A stretch of 8,158 bases of DNA, from positions 1 through 8,158 of the forward strand of contig JBBRLA010000383.1 of NCBI GenBank assembly GCA_038231615.1, in the 5' to 3' direction. Source of the DNA: JBBRLA01 sp038231615 (lineage in GTDB: Bacteria; Myxococcota_A; Polyangia; Palsa-1104; JAEUJZ01). This document shows positions 1 to 7,149 of the stretch, in pieces. The stretch's first letter is position 1. Every line of letters starts with the position of its first letter. The notes under the pieces were generated by a model that made no database searches, had not been told where the DNA came from, and was given only the letters and a program-made list of their open reading frames with translations. The position numbers and the translations under genes were made by a program.

Positions 1-13
1 GAATCGGTACAAC

Positions 14-371
14 GTCTCAATCGCCTGGTGGCGTCACTGCTTTGGGAAGAGACAATCGCGGTTGGTATGGAGATAGGATTAGAAGCGTCTCAATCGCCTG
101 GTGGCGTCACTGCTTTGGGAAGCCTTGCCGAATGGGGGAATCTGACCCAGAATGGGAGCGTCTCAATCGCCTGGTGGCGTCACTGCTTTGGGAAGCCTGG
201 CGGCCCCGGCCTGGTCGATCATTCCCGTCGTGTCTCAATCGCCTGGTGGCGTCACTGCTTTGGGAAGCGAGGCAGCACATCGCGGCAGTGGCGCTGCGCC
301 GCGTCTCAATCGCCTGGTGGCGTCACTGCTTTGGGAATCTCAATCGCCTGGTGGCGTCACTGCTTTGGGAA
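14..371 (-). CRISPR. CRISPR array, six repeats and four spacers, read leftward
   Basis: Near-identical 35-nt repeats lie at 14-48, 87-121, 160-194, 232-266 and 303-337, plus a sixth of 34 nt at 338-371 that lacks the first G. The first five match exactly. Flanking bases (C before, G after) are shared by most copies, so the true unit may be 36-37 nt. The four spacers are 38, 38, 37 and 36 nt (49-86, 122-159, 195-231, 267-302) and unrelated to each other. On the minus strand each repeat ends CGCCACCAGGCGATTGAGAC: a 4-bp stem with ACCA loop, then the 8-nt ATTGAGAC. This matches the ATTGAAAC-like 5' handle left by Cas6 cleavage at the stem base, so I infer transcription right to left. The leader should then lie right of 371, but cas10 coding sequence is there and no AT-rich leader is seen. 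The array may continue left of base 1. Confidence 0.97.
303..371. repeat. Two CRISPR repeats in direct contact, no spacer
   Basis: The repeat at 303-337 is followed at once by the repeat at 338-371. The junction reads GGGAATCTCAAT, so the second copy has lost its first G and no spacer separates the two. By the inferred direction these are the leader-proximal repeats, where new spacers normally enter. Slippage or recombination between repeats, an aborted integration, or misassembly could each produce this. The sixth repeat then runs directly into cas10 sequence at 372. Confidence 0.9.
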
Positions 372-1682
372 GCCACTGAGTATCACGCCTGCCGCGTCTG
401 CAACTCCACGCCTCGATCAGAGCCCGGCACTTGTTCGCAGTGCGAGGAGCACGAGCGGCTGGGCCGCAAGCTCCTGGATGCCACTCATCTGGCGATCCTT
501 CACGGCGACAGCCTCCCAGACGTCCCCGCCAGGGAAGACTGGTTCACCGATGCGGCGAAGGAGCTGGACCTTTGCGCGGCCCTGCTCACGGAGGACGAGG
601 CCGGGGCCTTGCTCACGCACCAGCGGGGGCAGTCGAATCCGGCGGATCTGCTCCTCTTTTCCCTGCACGAGACGAAGTTCCTGCCCGATGCGCCGCCCAG
701 CGTGGGCCAGGGATTTCGCTTCCTGGCCAAGGCCGCGCCGCGCCCGACCGAAGACCTCAGCCGCCCGGACATGGGCGAGGCAAAGGCAGGCGATGTGCTG
801 CCCTTCGAGGGCATCGCCCACCTGAGCAGGGGAACGGCGTTGCTGGGCGTTCTCAAGGCCGACGTGGACCACCTGGGGCTCCTTCTGGGGGCTGGCACGA
901 CGGACAAACACCCGCCGACCCTGGCCCGCCTGTCGGCGCAGAGCTTCGCCGTGGACCTGTTCTTCTGCGGCTGGCTCGACACCCTGTGCAAGCGCCTCTC
1001 CGCCGATTGGCGGCAGCGCCATGAACAGCGGAAGGCGAAGGCCGCGAAGGGCCTTTCCGCCCACAAGTGGCACGACAAGGTCGAGGGGCTCTTCTACGTC
1101 CTTTATGCCGGCGGGGATGACCTGCTCCTTGTCGGTCCATGGGATGCGGTGATGGGCTTGGCGGGGGCCCTGCGGAAGGACTTCGCCAGGTACGTCTGCG
1201 GCAATCCCAACGTCACACTGTCGGCGGGGTTGGTGCTGGTCAAGCCGCGCTATCCGGTCCACCGCTTCGCCAAGGCCGCCGACGAAGCCCTGGAGCAGGC
1301 CAAAAACGAGCGCGACCGCATCAGTATCTTCCGCCAGTCGGTCCCGTGGACGGAGCCCTTGCAGCCCACGGGCTATGACAAGCTCCTAGAACTCGGCCAT
1401 AGCCTTCTGCACCGCCTGGAAGAAGGAGAAGAGGGACGGAAGCTGCCGCGCACGCTGCTCCACGATCTGGGCCGGCTGGCTCGCGAGGGGCGCGGCCCAA
1501 TCGATGGGGACAAGAAGCCCAAGGCGAGCTGGCGGCCGAGCCTGTACTACACGCTGGCACGGCGCATGGACCGTCGCGATGCCGAGGTCGTGGGCAGGCA
1601 GATCCTGGATCTGATGCACGACTTCCAGCGCATCGTCGTCCCGATTTCGTATGCCAGCTATGCAACCCGAAAGGAGGGGTGA
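372..1682 (+). CDS. csm1: Csm1 (Cas10), C-terminal half; 5' half missing
   Basis: This is the large subunit of the type III-A complex, here about 436 residues against roughly 750-850 for full Csm1. Visible parts start with a zinc ribbon (CRVC, then CSQC; Cys codons at 390, 399, 432, 441). The second palm domain follows, with a KADVD motif (codons 861-869) and YAGGDD (GGDD at 1110-1121), the site that makes cyclic oligoadenylate from ATP in this family. A helical C-terminal domain ends in a typical VPISYASYATRKE tail. The N-terminal HD nuclease and first palm domain are absent: coding sequence begins within a few residues of the zinc ribbon, right at the last CRISPR repeat. The frame stays open back through the array (nearest upstream start TTG at 42), but that part is repeat-derived and no native start or ribosome site is visible. 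It is a 5'-truncated gene or one half of an assembly join. Family assignment is firm; functionality is doubtful. Confidence 0.93.
   Translation, partial: ATEYHACRVCNSTPRSEPGTCSQCEEHERLGRKLLDATHLAILHGDSLPDVPAREDWFTDAAKELDLCAALLTEDEAGALLTHQRGQSNPADLLLFSLHETKFLPDAPPSVGQGFRFLAKAAPRPTEDLSRPDMGEAKAGDVLPFEGIAHLSRGTALLGVLKADVDHLGLLLGAGTTDKHPPTLARLSAQSFAVDLFFCGWLDTLCKRLSADWRQRHEQRKAKAAKGLSAHKWHDKVEGLFYVLYAGGDDLLLVGPWDAVMGLAGALRKDFARYVCGNPNVTLSAGLVLVKPRYPVHRFAKAADEALEQAKNERDRISIFRQSVPWTEPLQPTGYDKLLELGHSLLHRLEEGEEGRKLPRTLLHDLGRLAREGRGPIDGDKKPKASWRPSLYYTLARRMDRRDAEVVGRQILDLMHDFQRIVVPISYASYATRKEG
1671..1677 (+). promoter_or_regulatory. Ribosome binding site deciding the csm2 start
   Basis: AAGGAGG lies six bases before the ATG at 1684, inside the last codons of csm1. 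It is the best Shine-Dalgarno match in the operon. It favours 1684 over the in-frame ATG at 1651, which would overlap csm1 by 32 bases and add residues read from the csm1 tail. Confidence 0.75.
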
Positions 1683-1683
1683 G

Positions 1684-2154
1684 ATGGCCAAGGCCGAAGC
1701 GAGCGCCCCAAAGCACAAGTCAATTGACGAGATCAAGAAGAAGATCTTTGAAGCTACGCCCATGAGGCGGCTGCCGCAGGAGGACTTCGCCGAGGAATAC
1801 GGGCTCGCCGACAGCCTGGCGGTGGCGCTGGGGAGGAACCTGAACGCCACCCAGTTGCGCAAGGTCTTCGACGAGATCAAGCGCGTTCGGCGCAAGTTGG
1901 AGGACAACTTTGATCTCAAAGTCGATCGCGACAAACCTTTCGATCGGGCGCCGCTCTTGCGCCTGATGCCGCTTCTGGCGTTCGCCGTTGGGCGTAAGCT
2001 GTTGCCGCGAGAGTTCTACGACATCCTCAAGCACTGCCTGGGCAGGCAGCAGCTTGTCACCAACGCCGACTTCCTGCAGACCGCTTATTTCATCGAGGCC
2101 GTGCTGGCCTTCCATAAATACCAATCCACCATGGGCCAGAAAGGGCAGTCATGA
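1684..2154 (+). CDS. csm2: Csm2, small subunit of the type III-A complex
   Basis: This 156-residue, mostly helical protein is the small subunit, several copies of which line the crRNA-target duplex in the Csm filament. Family hallmarks are NATQLRKVFDEIKRVRRKL (residues 54-72, the usual 'QLRKFYDEI' helix), a second helical block LMPLLAFAVGRK (94-105), and a C-terminal LQTAYFIEAVLAFHKY (131-146) like the 'FFEAIVAYHKY' end of known Csm2 proteins. The charged N-terminal ~25 residues are less conserved, and the protein is slightly longer than many homologues. The start is set by a strong ribosome site; only one base separates it from the csm1 stop. Its ATGA end overlaps the csm3 start by four bases. 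Csm2 with Csm5 marks the locus as III-A rather than III-B or III-D. Confidence 0.94.
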   Translation: MAKAEASAPKHKSIDEIKKKIFEATPMRRLPQEDFAEEYGLADSLAVALGRNLNATQLRKVFDEIKRVRRKLEDNFDLKVDRDKPFDRAPLLRLMPLLAFAVGRKLLPREFYDILKHCLGRQQLVTNADFLQTAYFIEAVLAFHKYQSTMGQKGQS

Positions 2155-2996
2155 GCGACTTCTTTTTCAAGGGCAAATACTTGCTCCGCGCGGAACTGCA
2201 TTGCGTCACCGGGTTGCACATCGGGGGGACCTCCACCGGCATCGAGATCGGCGGCATGGACAATCCGGTGCTCAAGGACCCGCTGACGGAGATGCCCTAT
2301 GCGCCCGGCTCATCGTTGAAGGGCAAGCTGCGCGCCCTTCTGGAGTGGAGCAAGGGCCTGATCGGCGAGAACCGCAACCACCAGAACAGCTACGTCGCCT
2401 ATGCCTGCGAGGAGCTGATGAAGCCCAAGGCGGAGGCGGCAGACAAGGCGCGCTGGGACCAAGCCCTGTCCATCGCCCGGCTCTTCGGCCCGGCCACCAA
2501 CGAAGCCCAGGTGCGCAAGACCGCCGGCCCCAGCCGCCTGACAGTGCGCGACGCCATGCCGACGGAGAAGACCCGGAAGGAATGGGAGCAGAAACTCGGC
2601 GAGGGGGTCTACACCGAGGTCAAGACCGAGAACGCGCTGGACCGCCTAACCTCCGAGGCCAACCCGCGCCCCATGGAGCGGGTGCCTGCAGGGTCCAGCT
2701 TCGGCGCCGAGCTGATCGTCGATGTGTACAGCATGGACCCGCAGGGCGGGCGGGAGCTGCTTGAAGACCTGTTCGCCGGGCTCTTGTTGCTGGAACAGAG
2801 TGCGCTCGGGGGTTCGGGCTCTCGGGGCAGCGGGCAGGTGCGCTTTCAGAAGCTGGGGCTGGAGTGGCGTCCGCTGTCCTACTACCGGGGTGGAGGCAAG
2901 ATCGAGACGATTGCCCTCGGCGGGGATGCCAGCGCCGAAGCAGCGCGGGATTCGCTTCGCGCGATGAAGACGCTGCCGTCGGAGCAGCAGGGATGA
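2151..2996 (+). CDS. csm3: Csm3, backbone subunit and target-RNA nuclease
   Basis: Csm3 is a RAMP (Cas7-like) protein that forms the filament backbone and cuts target RNA every six bases. The N-terminal part reads GLHIGG (21-26), IGGMDNPVLKDP (33-44) and PYAPGSSLKGKLR (49-61). In the family, the aspartate of the GG-x-D motif is the cleavage residue; here it is D37, intact, so RNA cutting is predicted. RLFGPA (110-115) and SRLTVRDA (128-135) are also typical, as is the late glycine-rich stretch GGSGSRGSG (220-228). At 281 residues it is longer than well-studied Csm3 proteins (about 215-240), largely through a tail after ~235 that contains YYRGGGKIE. It starts by ATGA overlap with csm2 and ends by ATGA overlap with csm4. 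Confidence 0.95.
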   Translation: MSDFFFKGKYLLRAELHCVTGLHIGGTSTGIEIGGMDNPVLKDPLTEMPYAPGSSLKGKLRALLEWSKGLIGENRNHQNSYVAYACEELMKPKAEAADKARWDQALSIARLFGPATNEAQVRKTAGPSRLTVRDAMPTEKTRKEWEQKLGEGVYTEVKTENALDRLTSEANPRPMERVPAGSSFGAELIVDVYSMDPQGGRELLEDLFAGLLLLEQSALGGSGSRGSGQVRFQKLGLEWRPLSYYRGGGKIETIALGGDASAEAARDSLRAMKTLPSEQQG

Positions 2997-4129
2997 ACAC
3001 GTACGCAGTGTACCTCCGGCCGCGGGGCTCGCTGGCCTCGGAGCTGCACTCGGATACCCTGTTTGGCGCCGCCTGCTGGGCGTTGCGCCTTCTGGGCGAG
3101 GACGTGGGCGCGCTGCTATCGTCCTTCGACCCTCCTCGCTTCGCCTTCAGCTCGGCCTTCCCGTGCTACGTCCGGCGTGACAAGAAGATTCGGTTCTACC
3201 CTCGCCCGCTCACGCTGGAGCCGACCCTGGAGCAGATCGATGCCCTGGTCCTGGAGGAGCAGAAGCGGCAGCCACTCAAGGCCCGCGAGCGACTGGTCAC
3301 GCTGACCGGATGGGCCAAGAAGCTACGCTCGGTGAACTACCTGTCCGAGGAACTGCTGACGGAGGTGGTAACGGGCAAGGCCGACGGCGATCAGCTGCTC
3401 CGTCGCTACCGCGAGCACAGCAGCGGCAAGAATGACGTCGAGAAGGCCGACGATCTCCTCTTCTCTTACGCGGAGAAGGAGCGGGTGCGCAAATTCGACG
3501 GAGATCTTCATGGGATGCGCAGCCAGCAGGCGGTGCAGCATAACCAGGGCGACCGGATGCTCGGGGCCGCGGGGCAGGGCCTGCTCTACTACGTGGACGA
3601 GATGAGCTTCTCCGAAGGTGCCTGGCTTTGGTGCCTGGTCCGGGCGAGCGAGAAGGACATGGACAAGCTGGTGCGACCGGCGCTGCGCCTGCTGGCTGAC
3701 ACCGGCCTGGGACGCGACCGCAGCAGCGGCAAGGGTCACTTCGACATCAACGCCGATGCGCAGCCGTTCCAGCAACTGCCACAGGCGCAGGGCGGCAACG
3801 GCTGGCTGAGTCTGTCGCGCTACCTGCCCAAGGCGGAGGAGATGGCGGTATTGGGCGAGAAGACTGCGGCCCCGCTGTGCTATCGCCTGACGACCTTGTG
3901 GTCAAAACGCGAGCGGCGCTTCCCTTCGGAGGGACGGAGTGGGACCAGTGAGCCGGTGTACAAGCGACGTCTGCGCGTGTTCGCGGCTGGTTCGGTGTTT
4001 CCCGGCGGAGGGAAGCGGGACACGGCCCAGGTCCGCGGGCGCCTGGTCCCGGTGGCGCCAGCCGAAGAGGAAGGGTGGACCGTGTACCAGAGCGGGCTGG
4101 CCATCGGCGTGCCGATCAAGACCGCGTGA
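2993..4129 (+). CDS. csm4: Csm4, crRNA 5'-handle binding subunit (Cas5-like)
   Basis: Csm4 (378 residues) is the Cas5-type RAMP that caps the complex, binds the 8-nt crRNA handle and contacts Cas10. The sequence shows the N-terminal beta strand MNTYAVYLRPRG, then HSDTLFGAACWAL (19-31), the family's 'sDTlfGal' motif, and near residue 238 the glycine-rich GLGRDRSSGKGHF (238-250) of RAMP proteins. Charged middle segments (about 85-175) are variable in the family. The ATG at 2993 overlaps the csm3 stop (ATGA). A longer frame upstream to 2864 exists but lies inside csm3 and has no family match. The stop is 14 bases before csm5. Nothing appears broken. Confidence 0.93.
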   Translation: MNTYAVYLRPRGSLASELHSDTLFGAACWALRLLGEDVGALLSSFDPPRFAFSSAFPCYVRRDKKIRFYPRPLTLEPTLEQIDALVLEEQKRQPLKARERLVTLTGWAKKLRSVNYLSEELLTEVVTGKADGDQLLRRYREHSSGKNDVEKADDLLFSYAEKERVRKFDGDLHGMRSQQAVQHNQGDRMLGAAGQGLLYYVDEMSFSEGAWLWCLVRASEKDMDKLVRPALRLLADTGLGRDRSSGKGHFDINADAQPFQQLPQAQGGNGWLSLSRYLPKAEEMAVLGEKTAAPLCYRLTTLWSKRERRFPSEGRSGTSEPVYKRRLRVFAAGSVFPGGGKRDTAQVRGRLVPVAPAEEEGWTVYQSGLAIGVPIKTA

Positions 4130-4143
4130 GCCGGGAGGGTCGT

Positions 4144-5334
4144 ATGGCGGAACAGTTTATCCGACGTGAGCTGACGATCCAGGTGCTGACCCCGCTGCAC
4201 ATCGGCTGCGGGGAGAAGCTGCGTCGGCATTCCTTCGTCCAGGAGGGCCGGAGCCTGCTCGTTCTGGACGAGGACAAGCTCCTTGACTGGGCGCGGGCCA
4301 GCGAGAAGAACGCCACCGTGCTGGAGGACTTCGCCGAAGAGGCGGACCTGCCCCTGGATGCCTTCTTCAAGCAGCAGCACCTGCCGGCGCATCGGTACAT
4401 GGCCTACCGAGTCCCGGTGGTCAGCGGCGAACCGCGAGAGTTGCAGCTCTTCATCAAGGCGCCCGGCCACCAGCCTTATGTACCCGGGTCGTCGCTGAAG
4501 GGAGCGGTGCGCAGCGGACTTTTGCGCGGGGCGCTGCTGGGGGATGAGGAGATGAGAATGCAGGCCGGCAAGGTCGCCGGGGGCCTGGCTTATCGCGGAG
4601 AAGACAGCGACGATTTGCAGGCCGTCCTCTTTGTTCCATCCGCGGATGTGCCCGAGGGCCGCCGGCCCAACTACGATCTGATGCGCACGCTGGCCTTTTC
4701 GGATTCGACGCCGGCACCGGCAGGCGCGCTGGAAGTCTGCGAGGTCAAGGTGCTCTCGGCCCGCCTGGGACGGAACGAGGAGCGCTCGCTGGGATTCAAG
4801 GCGGGCGGCGCGGGCAGGGACATGATCATTTACGTCGAGGCACTGAAGCCGGGGACGCGGCTGACCGGGTCGGTGCTGTGGAATCAGGCGCTTCTAGATC
4901 CCACTGGACCGGCAAGCGGGTTGGCGCTGCACCGGAGACGCGACCTGATCCTGGGGTTCTGCGGCGTGTGCCAGGATGCGGTGCGAGACCTCATCGACCA
5001 GGAGATCTCGTTCTACCAGACCCACGGCCAGCGCGACCTACAGCGTTTTTACGAGGCTCGCGGGGAGGAGTTGGAAGGCATGCGGGAGCGGCAGACGTTC
5101 CTGTGGCCGCTGGGTTGGGGCACGGGCTACGATGCCAAGACCGTCACCGACCTTTTCGGCGAGCAGGTGTTCCGGGACGTGGCGCATCACTACAAGAACA
5201 CCCAGAGGCTGGGCCGTCCCACCGGGGGGGATTGGCTGGGCCCTGAGTTGTCGCCCAAGTCGCGCAAGGTGGCGCTGCGGCAGGATGGCAAGCTGGAGCC
5301 GATGGGCTGGCTGCGTATCGAGATCAAGGACTAG
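4144..5334 (+). CDS. csm5: Csm5, RAMP subunit at the crRNA 3' end
   Basis: Csm5 (396 residues) is the Cas7-like subunit that closes the complex at the crRNA 3' end and helps in crRNA trimming. The N-terminus has LTPLHIGCGE (15-24), the 'TPvHIGsG' signature. YVPGSSLKGAVRS (112-124) is the 'yiPGSSlKGaiR' motif, and the C-terminal third has LGWGTGYDAKTV (323-334), the family's glycine-rich loop. The start at 4144 follows GGGAGG at 4133-4138 with five bases between. An in-frame upstream start at 4075 would lie within csm4 and lacks a ribosome site. It ends TAG four bases before the CARF gene. Confidence 0.94.
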   Translation: MAEQFIRRELTIQVLTPLHIGCGEKLRRHSFVQEGRSLLVLDEDKLLDWARASEKNATVLEDFAEEADLPLDAFFKQQHLPAHRYMAYRVPVVSGEPRELQLFIKAPGHQPYVPGSSLKGAVRSGLLRGALLGDEEMRMQAGKVAGGLAYRGEDSDDLQAVLFVPSADVPEGRRPNYDLMRTLAFSDSTPAPAGALEVCEVKVLSARLGRNEERSLGFKAGGAGRDMIIYVEALKPGTRLTGSVLWNQALLDPTGPASGLALHRRRDLILGFCGVCQDAVRDLIDQEISFYQTHGQRDLQRFYEARGEELEGMRERQTFLWPLGWGTGYDAKTVTDLFGEQVFRDVAHHYKNTQRLGRPTGGDWLGPELSPKSRKVALRQDGKLEPMGWLRIEIKD

Positions 5335-5338
5335 CCGG

Positions 5339-6355
5339 ATGGGGATCGTCCACTTCATGCCAGTCGGCTGCTCGCCTGGAGCGGTGACCTCGGCGCTGTC
5401 CTATATCATCCACAACCCCGACTTCCGCGAACCCTACCCTGGCGCCCCTTGCCAGGATCTGGTGGTCTTTTGCTCTCGCGATGTCTATTTCGGGGAAACG
5501 CCCGCCGAGAAGTATCACTGGAATCAGTACGGAAAGCATCACCCTCGCCAGGGGTGGAAGCAGCCTCCCCACCGAGAATCGATGCGCGAGGTGCTGCGCG
5601 AGTTCCTGAAGAAGGAAGGCATCCGGGAGCAGATGACGAAAAAGGGTCACCTCTATTTCTGGCCCATCGATGACGTGGACGACTTCGAGAGTTGCTTTCG
5701 CGCAATCGCCACTGCTGCCTTGGCGCTGGGTCGGCCTTCGGGGGTCGGCCGTTTGCTGTGGGCCAACCTGACCGGCGGCACCAACATCCTGAACTCCGCC
5801 CTTTTGGAGGTGGCGTTCCTGAGCGGCCTCTTTGGCAAGATTTTCTATGCCTTCATCAAGAGTCCCGAAGACCAGGCTTATCTGCAGCCGGTCAGCACAG
5901 CGACGGACCAGTACAGCCTGCGTCCCGTTCCGCTCATCAAGTGCCGGGCCGATGAACACTACTACCGCGTACTGAAAGGCCTGGACATAGTGAACGGTTG
6001 GTTACCCGACGACGATCTGCTGAAGTGCCTGAAGCAAGGTGAGCACTCCAAACCAGAGGACGAGCACTACTTCAATAAGATGGATCTCCCGACCTTCCGC
6101 GCCCAGGTCCTCAACAAGATGGACGATCGCGAGATCGAGCGCGAAAGGGTTCCCAAGATGGTGGACGGCGAGGAGAAGGAGATCAAGGGGCAGAGAAACC
6201 GCATCGCCTCTGCCGGACGCGAATCACTGAATCGGCTGGCGGACCCGCTCTTCCAGGCCCTGGTGGACCGTGGTCAGGTTATTGCGCATGAGACCTCCGA
6301 TACTTGGGTCAAGGAACTGCAGAAGTACCGCGATGACGATGAGGAAGGCGTGTGA
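5339..6355 (+). CDS. CARF-domain protein, likely cyclic oligoadenylate sensor
   Basis: This 338-residue protein sits between csm5 and cas6. The N-terminal half is a CARF domain: a beta strand, then GCSPGAVTSAL (10-20), the nucleotide-binding first loop, and WANLTGGTNILNSALLEVA (141-159), the 'nlTGGTK' motif that contacts cyclic oligoadenylate. This fits the intact GGDD site of the Cas10 half upstream. The C-terminal part (about 205-338) is harder to read. DLPTFRAQVLNKMDDREIERERV, followed by a charged loop and NRIASAGRESL, resembles a winged helix-turn-helix. Near the end RGQVIAH (311-317) has the Rx4-6H spacing of a HEPN RNase but not its usual surroundings. It is shorter than typical Csm6/Csx1 (about 420-460). 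I call it a CARF protein of uncertain output, perhaps Csx1/Csm6-like or a regulator. AAGGA at 5326-5330 supports the ATG at 5339. Confidence 0.85.
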   Translation: MGIVHFMPVGCSPGAVTSALSYIIHNPDFREPYPGAPCQDLVVFCSRDVYFGETPAEKYHWNQYGKHHPRQGWKQPPHRESMREVLREFLKKEGIREQMTKKGHLYFWPIDDVDDFESCFRAIATAALALGRPSGVGRLLWANLTGGTNILNSALLEVAFLSGLFGKIFYAFIKSPEDQAYLQPVSTATDQYSLRPVPLIKCRADEHYYRVLKGLDIVNGWLPDDDLLKCLKQGEHSKPEDEHYFNKMDLPTFRAQVLNKMDDREIERERVPKMVDGEEKEIKGQRNRIASAGRESLNRLADPLFQALVDRGQVIAHETSDTWVKELQKYRDDDEEGV

Positions 6356-7149
6356 GCGAGCTGTGCATTCTGACACTGGCCCTGCGTCCGCTGGCGGTAA
6401 CGCCGGCGCCGCCGCTTTCAGGCTTGCTCGCGCGCAGGCTGTTTCTCGAAGCAATCCAGGACCAAGGCGGGGTCCTGGAGGGGATCGGGCAGCGCTCCCC
6501 GGGAGGTCTGCCGTACACGGTGTCTGAGCTTGGCGGCGCCGATGTGAAAGAGCCGCTGGACCCGGCCCGCGAGTACGCTCTGCGCTTCACCGCCCTGACC
6601 CCTGCTGTGGCGGCAGCGCTCGAACTGGCCGGAAGCGGTGGGCGTCTTTCCCAGGGGCGAGAGCTGCTGCTGGGTGACATCCCTTTTCGGGTAGAGCGGA
6701 TCGAGGCAGAGAGCACGGACTATCAGCAGCTCGGCGGCCCCTGGCTACTGGGCGAGCGACGACCGGCAAACCGTTTCGCCATACGTCTGATAAGCCCAAG
6801 CACCTTTGCTCGCGGGGCCCATTACCTGCCTGTGCCGCTGCCCGGCCTGGTCTTCGGCGGGCTGCTGGAGCGCTGGAACACCTTCGCGCCGGTGGCCCTA
6901 CCCGCCGAGGTCGCCGCCTTCGCCGAGGAGGGTCTGGTGCTCAGCAGCTACCGCCTGAGCACTCGCAGGATGATGCCAGGCGATGCGGGCCTTTTGAGCG
7001 GCGCGGTCGGCGTTGTTCGCTACAGCGCGCTGCGCCCTGAGCGCTACTTCCTGAGCGTGTTCTCGCTGCTCCTGAGTTTCGCCCGTTTCGCCGGGGTAGG
7101 CGCGGCCACCGAGCTGGGCATGGGGCAGTGCGAGTGTGAGTTCTCATGA
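6352..7149 (+). CDS. cas6: Cas6, CRISPR repeat-binding endoribonuclease family
   Basis: Cas6 (265 residues) binds and usually cuts the repeat to make crRNAs. The C-terminal half is clear: FAIRLISPSTF (142-152, the family's 'l.FlTPT.f' strand), LPVPLPGLVFGGLLERWN (159-176, the 'P.f..ll..L..RwN' helix), and the glycine-rich RNA-binding loop GVGAATELGMGQCE (248-261). The start is GTG at 6352, overlapping the CARF stop as GTGA, with GAGGAAGG at 6341-6348 just upstream. The N-terminal ferredoxin fold begins LTLALRPL; the following helix (PLSGLLARRLF, 21-31) lacks the histidine often used for catalysis there. The only histidine is H157. Some Cas6 proteins work without that residue, so loss of cutting is possible but not shown. 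A different Cas6-type gene follows at once. Confidence 0.9.
   Translation: MSELCILTLALRPLAVTPAPPLSGLLARRLFLEAIQDQGGVLEGIGQRSPGGLPYTVSELGGADVKEPLDPAREYALRFTALTPAVAAALELAGSGGRLSQGRELLLGDIPFRVERIEAESTDYQQLGGPWLLGERRPANRFAIRLISPSTFARGAHYLPVPLPGLVFGGLLERWNTFAPVALPAEVAAFAEEGLVLSSYRLSTRRMMPGDAGLLSGAVGVVRYSALRPERYFLSVFSLLLSFARFAGVGAATELGMGQCECEFS

Noticed and set aside
28..825. Plus-strand open frames through the array encoding repeated SQSPGGVTALG, LNRLVASLLWE or VSIAWWRHCFGK
   Set aside because: They are products of stop-free CRISPR repeats, differ only by frame, and show no ribosome site or protein family.
1651..1683. Earlier ATG for csm2
   Set aside because: It lies inside csm1, while a strong AAGGAGG sits at ideal distance from 1684.
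417..1934. Long minus-strand frames opposite csm1 and csm2 (417-1262, 1386-1934)
   Set aside because: GC-rich codon use opens the opposite strand; the plus-strand frames carry clear Csm1 and Csm2 motifs.
4976..5338. Upstream extension of the CARF gene
   Set aside because: The extension is an Arg/Ser-rich shadow of csm5; the CARF fold begins at MGIVHFMPVG from 5339 with AAGGA upstream.
5339..6355. Calling the CARF protein Csm6 or Csx1 outright
   Set aside because: It is too short, and the only Rx4-6H candidate (RGQVIAH) lacks typical HEPN surroundings.
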